Of a stretch of DNA of 17,753 nt, positions 12,497 to 17,753 are shown piece by piece. Location: NCBI GenBank assembly GCA_024645065.1, contig JAHEGP010000037.1, positions 1-17,753 on the forward strand, written 5' to 3'. A program made the translations under genes and the position numbers. Under the pieces are notes generated by a model that was not told where the DNA came from, did no database searches, and saw only the letters and a program-made list of their open reading frames with translations. Each line of letters opens with the position of its first letter. Position 1 is the first letter of the stretch. The DNA comes from Cellvibrionales bacterium (GTDB lineage: Bacteria > Pseudomonadota > Gammaproteobacteria > Pseudomonadales > JAHEGP01).

Positions 12497-13950
12497 CCGG
12501 CGAGAAAAAGGGTTTTTATTGGCTGATTCCTGTGGTTGTCGTTGCGGCATTTTGCTTGAGGTTTTTGCTCCTCGGTAGCTACCCGCTGATGGACACCACC
12601 GAAGCGCGATACGCCGAGATTGCGCGAAAAATGCTGGAGCTTAATGATTGGGTAACGCCCTGGTTCGATTACGATGTGCCGTTTTGGGGCAAACCGCCCT
12701 TGAGTTTCTGGGTGACGGCACTCAGCTTTAAGGTTTTTGGCATCAACGAATTTGCGGCTCGCTTACCCCATTATCTGTGCGGGGCCTGTATTGTCTGGTT
12801 TGTATGGCACTGGACCGCTGCCCATGTCTCCCGCCGGGAGGCAGATTACACTAGCATCCTCTTAACCGGATCACTGCTCTACTTTGTTTCGTCCGGCGTG
12901 GTAATGACCGATATGTGGTTGCTGCTGGGCACCACGCTGTCCATGCTCGGCTTTTGGTCATCGGTCAATAATACCCGGGCGGAAAACGGCCACCAGCGAT
13001 GGCTGCTTTTTGTCGGCCTGGCGATTGGTCTGTTGAGTAAAGGGCCTATTGCCCTGGTTTTAACCGGCATGCCGATAGCGGGATGGATTGTTCTCAACGG
13101 CAAATATCGCGCGAGTTGGCAATCGCTACCCTGGATACGTGGCAGTTTGCTTACGCTGGCAATCAGCCTTCCCTGGTATGTCCTGGCGGAAATGAAAACA
13201 CCCGGTTTTGCTGAATATTTTATTGTTGGAGAACACTTCAAGCGCTTTGTCGTTTCCGGTTGGGCGGGTGATCTTTATGGCTCTGCGCACCATCGGCCAA
13301 AGGGGTCAATATGGCTGATGCTGCTAGCGGACGGCTTGCCCTGGACGCTGATGGTACCGGCACTTTTTCTGTCCCTTTGGCAAAAGGGGAAACTGGTTAA
13401 AACTTCACCGCAGAGCAGGGAATGGCGCAGCTACCTGGTAATGTGGACGCTGATGCCTGCGGTTTTCTTTACCTTTGCCGGCAATATTCTCTGGACTTAC
13501 GTACTCCCCGGCTTCCCCGCCCTGGCACTGTGGATTTCGCATTGGTTAAACCGGCAAGACGCGGTGAGCGAATCGGCCAGGGCGAAGCTGTTGGTCAGTG
13601 GAACAGCGGTCACCACGCTGTTGGCGCTAGCGGCTGTCGTTATCCTGCCCATGAGCGGCCAGAGTGAAAAAAATTCGGCCAAATCCCTGGTGAAACTTTA
13701 CCAACAGCAGAAGGTGGGCGATGAGCCACTGCTGTACTGCGGAGAAAGGCGCTTCTCGATCGACTTCTACAGTGATGGCAAAGCTGAAAGAGCGGGTGAT
13801 TGGTGCAATTTCGATGCACCCATTTCGACCGGGCCGGTGTTTTTGGCGATTGAAAAGGACGAGCTTGCAGGCTTAAGGAGCGAGGACAGCAGCTTACTCA
13901 CTGCAGTTGGGACAGAGGGGGCCTACACCCTGTTTCGTTTATTGCCATAG
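12493..13950 (+). CDS. ArnT-like integral membrane glycosyltransferase (GT83/GT39, GT-C fold)
   Basis: The 485-residue protein has about a dozen hydrophobic segments and a soluble C-terminal region from about residue 390. The first external loop carries MDTTEARYAEIARKM (D34, E37, R39, Y40), the GT-C catalytic loop. K67 in FWGKPPLSFW and D140 in VVMTDMWLLLG match positions conserved in ArnT-type transferases. Such enzymes take a sugar from undecaprenyl phosphate outside the inner membrane and attach it to lipid A phosphate. It is about 65 residues shorter than E. coli ArnT, mostly at the C terminus. Its start overlaps the GtrB-like gene by ATGA, so donor maker and transferase are coupled. Family is certain; donor and acceptor are not. 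Confidence 0.87.
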   Translation: MTGEKKGFYWLIPVVVVAAFCLRFLLLGSYPLMDTTEARYAEIARKMLELNDWVTPWFDYDVPFWGKPPLSFWVTALSFKVFGINEFAARLPHYLCGACIVWFVWHWTAAHVSRREADYTSILLTGSLLYFVSSGVVMTDMWLLLGTTLSMLGFWSSVNNTRAENGHQRWLLFVGLAIGLLSKGPIALVLTGMPIAGWIVLNGKYRASWQSLPWIRGSLLTLAISLPWYVLAEMKTPGFAEYFIVGEHFKRFVVSGWAGDLYGSAHHRPKGSIWLMLLADGLPWTLMVPALFLSLWQKGKLVKTSPQSREWRSYLVMWTLMPAVFFTFAGNILWTYVLPGFPALALWISHWLNRQDAVSESARAKLLVSGTAVTTLLALAAVVILPMSGQSEKNSAKSLVKLYQQQKVGDEPLLYCGERRFSIDFYSDGKAERAGDWCNFDAPISTGPVFLAIEKDELAGLRSEDSSLLTAVGTEGAYTLFRLLP

Positions 13951-14201
13951 GGACTGCTTGTCGGTGGTGCTAAGCTCCGAGGGGAGGACCTTTGGAGATC
14001 GCCGGGCTGGGTTGCGACGCTCAAGAATGAGAATCACCATTGACCCTCTCGCCGCGCCTTGCCAGCCATCACCACCAAAGGCTCCGCTGAGGTAGTGCCG
14101 AATTGATCCGTGTTGCGCCAGGCATTGCAGATCCCGGTGACATGTCCGCTACCCTGAAAGCAGCCCGAACTTGTAACGGCGGGACGGTCGCACGTCGTGT
14201 C

Positions 14202-15002
14202 TTAACCGGGCATAATTTTTCCCAGAATGGCTGCGGCGTGACCAGGAAAAAGGCGCTTCAACAGAAACGCTATGCGGGTTTCCGGGCAGACCGTTACCAG
14301 GCCGGAATTTTTCACTACGGCCCTGACCACCGCTTGCGCAATTCCCTCCGGCCCGTAAGCACGTTTGTTGTAGAATGCTGAAGCTTTTCGCCGCGCTTCG
14401 CTTTGCTCCCCCGTGGTCACGCGCATTCTATCTGTTATACCCGTGTTGACGATGCCCGGGCAAATTGTGGACACACCCACACCGTCACGGGCAAGCTCAA
14501 CGCGAAGCGACTCACTGAGGCCGACAACGGCAAATTTACTGGCCGCATAGGCTGCCAGATTCGGTCCCCCGACAAGCCCAAGGCCGGATGCCATATTGAC
14601 GATATGGCCGTACCCGCGACTTACCATTGCCGGGGCGAAATAATGGCAGCCGTTGACTACTCCTCCAAAATTGATGCCCATAATCCAGTCCCAATCGGCA
14701 AGGCTGGTATCGATAAACCTGCCGGACATACCGACACCGGCGTTGTTGACCAAAATGTCGGGAACACCGGCTTGATCGAACATGGCATCGCGCAGGGCTG
14801 CGAAAGCTTTGGCGTCTCTGACATCGAGGCTTCGAGAGAATACACAGGATTCGCCGAGTTCGGCTTCGGTTGCTGCAAGGGCATCTTCTGCTATATCGGA
14901 AACCGCCAGGCGGCAACCGTTGCGGGCCAGAAGCAGAGCTGTCGCCTTGCCGATTCCACTCCCTGCGCCAGTAATAAAAACCAGTTTATCAGCCAGTTTC
15001 AT
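14202..15002 (-). CDS. Classical short-chain dehydrogenase/reductase (SDR)
   Basis: The 266-residue protein has the full classical SDR set: TGAGSGIG (11-18) for the dinucleotide, D36 at the end of the second strand (LAVSD), which favours NAD(H), NNAG (86-89), and the catalytic tetrad N111, S139, Y152 and K156 in MASG...YAASK. CPGIVNTGI follows as in other family members. The C-terminal tail (about 225-266) is basic and hydrophobic (FLLKRLFPGHAAAILGKIMPG), which may favour membrane or lipid substrates. Substrate is unknown. The start has only a weak Shine-Dalgarno (GGAAA, 11 bases). It stands alone, convergent with the ArnT-like gene across 251 bases where no terminator was found. Confidence 0.9.
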   Translation of the reverse strand: MKLADKLVFITGAGSGIGKATALLLARNGCRLAVSDIAEDALAATEAELGESCVFSRSLDVRDAKAFAALRDAMFDQAGVPDILVNNAGVGMSGRFIDTSLADWDWIMGINFGGVVNGCHYFAPAMVSRGYGHIVNMASGLGLVGGPNLAAYAASKFAVVGLSESLRVELARDGVGVSTICPGIVNTGITDRMRVTTGEQSEARRKASAFYNKRAYGPEGIAQAVVRAVVKNSGLVTVCPETRIAFLLKRLFPGHAAAILGKIMPG

Positions 15003-15120
15003 GTTTCGCTGCGTTTCCCTATCGAGAGCGGGTCATGGTAGCACGCGAATCCCTGGCGCCTTGCGCCCGGGGCACAAGGCGTCGAACCGGGTTGCCGGAT
15101 CTCGCCGACACACCGCTAGC

Positions 15121-15160
15121 AAACGCAAAAGGCTCACCTTTGGGGCGAGCCTTTTGCGTT
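15121..15160 (-). terminator. Rho-independent terminator of tRNA-Leu
   Basis: AAACGCAAAAGGCTC (15121-15135) is perfectly complementary to GAGCCTTTTGCGTTT (15147-15161), a 15-bp stem with an 11-base loop. Read on the minus strand it gives A-rich and T-rich flanks around a GC core, and its first base is the last base of the tRNA 3' CCA. The symmetric A/T flanks mean it could act in both directions. Confidence 0.8.
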
Positions 15161-15247
15161 TGGTACCAGAGGCCGGACTCGAACCGGCACGCTTTTAAGG
15201 GCGGGGGATTTTGAATCCCCTGTGTCTACCAATTTCACCACTCTGGC
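15161..15247 (-). tRNA. tRNA-Leu (anticodon CAA)
   Basis: The minus strand folds as an 87-nt class II tRNA. The acceptor GCCAGAG pairs with CTCTGGT (G1-U72 wobble), then A and an encoded CCA at 15163-15161. The anticodon stem GGGGA/TCCCC encloses the loop TTCAAAA with anticodon CAA (complement of 15211-15213), reading UUG. The T arm contains GGTTCGAGTCC, and an extra variable arm of about 14 nt confirms the Leu/Ser class. Leu identity rests on the anticodon and A73. tRNA-Leu next to queA is also remembered from Pseudomonas. It has its own promoter and terminator. Confidence 0.97.
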
Positions 15248-15291
15248 AGGGCTTGTTGGCTGCAGCGCTGGGCTTGCGGCGAAGACGGCGC

Positions 15292-15319
15292 ATTATAGCA
15301 ATCCAGGCATGGCATGCAA
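15292..15319 (-). promoter_or_regulatory. Promoter of tRNA-Leu
   Basis: On the minus strand a perfect TATAAT (15297-15292) is followed by a GC-rich GCGCCG discriminator, typical of stable RNA promoters under stringent control. TTGCAT (15319-15314) is a weak -35 with a 16-base spacer. The predicted start is about 38 bases before the tRNA 5' end. Confidence 0.65.
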
Positions 15320-15398
15320 CAACAAAGGCCTGGCCAGGCGCTGGATTTGGCCGGCAAACTTCGCTAACCTTGCCGGCCTTTCGTAACCGGCGAGCGGT

Positions 15399-16484
15399 AT
15401 GCAACGCGCTGACTTTCGTTTCGATTTGCCTGAGGAACTGATTGCAAAATACCCGGCGGCGCAGCGCTCGGGCAGCCGCTTGCTGTGCCTCGATGGCGTT
15501 GGCGGTGAGGTCCGGCATCGGCAGTTCAGCGACCTGCCGGATTTGCTCGATGCCGGCGACCTGCTGGTATTCAACGATACCCGGGTCATCCCGGCGCGGT
15601 TACACGGGCAAAAAGCCAGCGGGGGTAAGGTAGAGATACTGCTGGAGCGCTTTTACGGCGAGTCGAAGGCGCTGGCTCAGGTCAGGGCCAGTAAGACGCC
15701 CAAAGCGGGATCGGAAATCCGGTTGCTGGAAAAAGCCGGTAACCGTCCAGGTGATATCACGGTCACTGTCACGGGCCGGCAGGACAATTTATTTGAACTG
15801 GCGTTTCCCGGGGATCGTGAGATCTTGCAGATTTTGGAGCAGTTTGGTCATGTGCCGCTGCCGCCCTATATCGACCGGCAGGACGAGGCCGCGGATTTAC
15901 AGCGTTACCAAACGGTTTATGCCCGGGAGCCCGGCGCGGTGGCGGCACCCACGGCGGGCTTGCATTTCGACCAGGCGCTGCTGGACCAGCTGGCAAGCAA
16001 GGGCGTACAGAGTAGTTTTGTGACGCTGCATGTGGGGTCGGGAACTTTTGCCCCCGTGCGCGTCGACGATGTACGCGAACACCGGATGCACTCGGAGTGG
16101 ATTGAAGTGTCTGAAGAGGTGGTCCAGCGGGTCCGCAGCACGCGACGGCGAGGTGGCCGGGTCATTGCAGTGGGCACCACCAGCGTGCGCAGCCTCGAGA
16201 CCGCTTGTGCCTCGGGAAGCTTGCAGGCGTATCGAGGTGATACCGATATATTCATTTTCCCTGGCTATCGGTTTGCCTGCGTCGATGCCATGATCACCAA
16301 TTTTCATTTACCCGAGTCGACGCTATTAATGCTGGTTTGTGCTTTTGCCGGTCGGGAAGAGGTATTGGCGGCTTACCGTGAGGCGGTGAACCGGAATTAT
16401 CGGTTCTTCAGTTACGGCGATGCCATGTGGGTAGAGGGAAGTCGGCCACCGCTGTTACAAAAAATGGAGCAGGGCGAACGATGA
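15399..16484 (+). CDS. queA: QueA, S-adenosylmethionine:tRNA ribosyltransferase-isomerase
   Basis: The 361-residue protein has normal QueA length (E. coli 356). Signatures include FRFDLPEELIAKYP at the N terminus, LLVFNDTRVIPARL (55-68), PTAGLHF (184-190), HVGSGTFAPV (211-220) and, near the C terminus, MITNFHLPESTLLMLVCAF. QueA moves the ribosyl group of SAM onto preQ1 already in tRNA, making epoxyqueuosine in GUN-anticodon tRNAs. The start ATG has only a weak upstream GAGC. Its stop overlaps the tgt start as ATGA, the usual queA-tgt operon. No convincing promoter was found in the 150 bases shared with the divergent tRNA. Confidence 0.97.
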   Translation: MQRADFRFDLPEELIAKYPAAQRSGSRLLCLDGVGGEVRHRQFSDLPDLLDAGDLLVFNDTRVIPARLHGQKASGGKVEILLERFYGESKALAQVRASKTPKAGSEIRLLEKAGNRPGDITVTVTGRQDNLFELAFPGDREILQILEQFGHVPLPPYIDRQDEAADLQRYQTVYAREPGAVAAPTAGLHFDQALLDQLASKGVQSSFVTLHVGSGTFAPVRVDDVREHRMHSEWIEVSEEVVQRVRSTRRRGGRVIAVGTTSVRSLETACASGSLQAYRGDTDIFIFPGYRFACVDAMITNFHLPESTLLMLVCAFAGREEVLAAYREAVNRNYRFFSYGDAMWVEGSRPPLLQKMEQGER

Positions 16485-17617
16485 CGCGCTGTCGCATGCA
16501 GTTCGAGCTAAAGGCCGTTGACGGCCCGGCCCGCCGGGGTTGCTTGCGTTTTCCAAGGGGTGAGGTCCAAACGCCTGCCTTCATGCCGGTGGGCACCTAT
16601 GGCACCGTCAAGGCCATGACGCCCCGCGACCTGGTCGACACTGGCGCCCAGATCATTCTCGGCAACACCTTTCACCTGATGCTGCGGCCGGGCACCGAGA
16701 TTATCCAGCAGTTGGGCGACCTGCACGACTTCATGGCCTGGCAAGGGCCTATCCTGACTGACTCCGGAGGTTTTCAGGTGTGGAGCCTCGGGGATATGCG
16801 CAAGATTAGCGAGCAGGGCGTGGCATTCAAATCGCCCGTGGATGGCAGCGCGGTGTTCCTGGGGCCGGAGGAATCGATGGATGTTCAGCGTCGTCTCGGC
16901 GCCGACATCGTGATGATTTTTGACGAATGCACGCCCTATCCGGCCACTGTCGAGCAGGCGCGGGAATCGATGGAATTGTCACTGCGATGGGCGGCGCGCA
17001 GCAAGCTTGCGCATGGCGACAACACCGCGGCCCTGTTCGGCATCATCCAGGGCGGGATGTACCCCGAACTGCGTCGGCAGTCCCTGCAAGGTTTGCTGGA
17101 TATCGGCTTTGACGGTTACGCCATCGGCGGGTTGTCGGTGGGCGAACCGAAAACGGATATGCGCAGGGTGCTCGACACTCTCGGCCCTTTGCTCCCAACG
17201 GATAAACCACACTACCTGATGGGGGTGGGCACGCCCCTGGATTTGCTCGAGGCCGTGGCGCGGGGTGTCGATATGTTCGACTGTGTGATGCCCACCCGCA
17301 ACGCCCGCAATGGCTACCTGTTTTCCAGTCGGGGAGTGGTCAAGTTGCGCAATGCCGCCAATAAGCGCAATGACCAGCCGATAGATGAAAATTGTGGCTG
17401 TTACACCTGCCACAATTTCAGTCGCGCCTATTTGCATCATCTCGACAAATGCAATGAAATCCTCGGCTCGCATCTGAACACCCTGCACAACCTGCACTTT
17501 TACCAGCATTTCATGGCGCAGATGCGCGCGGCGATTGCGGAGGGAAAGTTCGCCGCCTTCTATCAGCAGAGCTACCAGCAGCAGGGGGGGGCAATGCCGG
17601 ACAAAAGCGATGTATAA
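16481..17617 (+). CDS. tgt: Tgt, queuine/preQ1 tRNA-ribosyltransferase
   Basis: The 378-residue protein exchanges guanine 34 for preQ1 in tRNAs for Asp, Asn, His and Tyr, the step before QueA. D94 (ILTDSGGFQVWSL), D148 (FDECTPYP) and the nucleophile D267 (GVDMFDCVMPTRNARNG) are intact, as are the zinc ligands C305, C307, C310 and H336 (CGCYTC...LNTLHN) with standard spacing. ATG 16481 overlaps the queA stop and has AGGG 6 bases upstream; the in-frame start at 16427 lies inside queA and is not conserved. Its end overlaps the next gene by 8 bases (ATGTATAA). Confidence 0.97.
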   Translation: MTRCRMQFELKAVDGPARRGCLRFPRGEVQTPAFMPVGTYGTVKAMTPRDLVDTGAQIILGNTFHLMLRPGTEIIQQLGDLHDFMAWQGPILTDSGGFQVWSLGDMRKISEQGVAFKSPVDGSAVFLGPEESMDVQRRLGADIVMIFDECTPYPATVEQARESMELSLRWAARSKLAHGDNTAALFGIIQGGMYPELRRQSLQGLLDIGFDGYAIGGLSVGEPKTDMRRVLDTLGPLLPTDKPHYLMGVGTPLDLLEAVARGVDMFDCVMPTRNARNGYLFSSRGVVKLRNAANKRNDQPIDENCGCYTCHNFSRAYLHHLDKCNEILGSHLNTLHNLHFYQHFMAQMRAAIAEGKFAAFYQQSYQQQGGAMPDKSDV

Positions 17618-17753
17618 GCTGTGTTTTTATGTACCCGAAAGCCATCTCGACGTGGTAAAGAGCGCGTGCTTCGGGGCTGGTGCAGGGCGTCTCGGCAACT
17701 ACGATTGCTGCGCCTGGCAGGTGGCTGGGCAGGGCCAGTTCAGGCCGCTGGAA
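17610..17753 (+). CDS. NIF3-like/COG3323 small protein, 5' end only
   Basis: The first 48 codons are present and the window ends in frame. The translation MYKLCFYVPESHLDVVKSACF, then GAGAGRLGNYDCCAWQVAGQGQFRPLE, matches the stand-alone domain annotated 'NGG1p-interacting factor 3-like' (COG3323, YqfO-type insert domain). In that family the GxGxxGxYxxC region precedes a GQFxPxxG motif. These proteins are usually about 100 residues and have no settled function. The start overlaps the tgt stop, indicating co-translation; no clear Shine-Dalgarno is visible. yajC usually follows tgt, so this arrangement is atypical. Confidence 0.7.
   Translation, partial: MYKLCFYVPESHLDVVKSACFGAGAGRLGNYDCCAWQVAGQGQFRPLE

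Noticed and set aside
14026..14041. Fur-box-like AATGAGAATCACCATT downstream of the ArnT-like gene
   Set aside because: It has several mismatches to the Fur consensus and lies between two convergent 3' ends, where no promoter is expected.
14403..15041. 212-codon plus-strand frame opposite the SDR gene
   Set aside because: It is a shadow of a classical SDR with all catalytic motifs; the frame shows no domain or signal.
1..17753. Mobile element, prophage, CRISPR or defence system
   Set aside because: No transposase, integrase, cas, nuclease-helicase or toxin-antitoxin pair was recognised, and no spaced direct-repeat array is present. The tRNA-Leu is flanked by ordinary genes with no second tRNA fragment seen.

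Overview
The window looks like chromosomal DNA from a GC-rich, Gram-negative gammaproteobacterium. The yihY / arsC-like / wrbA / DUF2069 block and the tRNA-Leu / queA / tgt block resemble Pseudomonas-type genomes, and the small FnIII and DUF6279 proteins fit a marine Halieaceae/Cellvibrionales-like relative. The lineage is inference from remembered gene order and protein resemblance, not from a search. No transposase, integrase, CRISPR array, rRNA or phage gene is visible.

Layout. Positions 1-116 (minus) hold the 5' end of a YihY/BrkB membrane protein. Positions 342-3544 (plus) form a tightly overlapping four-gene operon: arsenate-reductase-like thioredoxin-fold protein, WrbA quinone reductase, DUF2069 membrane protein and SppA signal peptide peptidase. 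glpE (minus) converges on sppA and is divergent from a HExxH aminopeptidase lipoprotein (plus). The aminopeptidase in turn converges on a DUF6279 lipoprotein (minus), with a hairpin terminator between them. A class I glutamine amidotransferase (minus), a YidB-like protein (plus), a small secreted FnIII protein (minus) and a DUF2892 membrane protein (plus) follow. These are spaced by three non-coding stretches of about 450-490 bases.

The most interesting region is 8973-13950. An OmpR-family response regulator (TTG start, strong Shine-Dalgarno) and a histidine kinase overlap by 8 bases. They are followed by a GtrB/ArnC-type polyprenyl-phosphate glycosyltransferase and an ArnT-like integral membrane glycosyltransferase, which overlap by 4 bases. 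Together they look like a self-contained envelope/lipid A glycosylation module: the kinase senses an envelope signal, the first transferase loads a sugar on undecaprenyl phosphate, and the second moves it to lipid A or another acceptor outside the inner membrane. CTTAA-type hexamers at an exact 11-base period lie in front of the regulator (9028-9044) and related hexamers in front of the glycosyltransferase pair (11275-11313). This suggests one regulator controls both transcription units. No Ara4N synthesis genes are present, so the sugar may not be Ara4N.

The right end holds a classical SDR dehydrogenase (minus), a tRNA-Leu(CAA) (minus) with its own promoter and terminator, then queA-tgt (plus). 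These make the tRNA queuosine modification. tgt overlaps the start of a NIF3/COG3323-like gene cut by the window edge, where yajC is usually expected.
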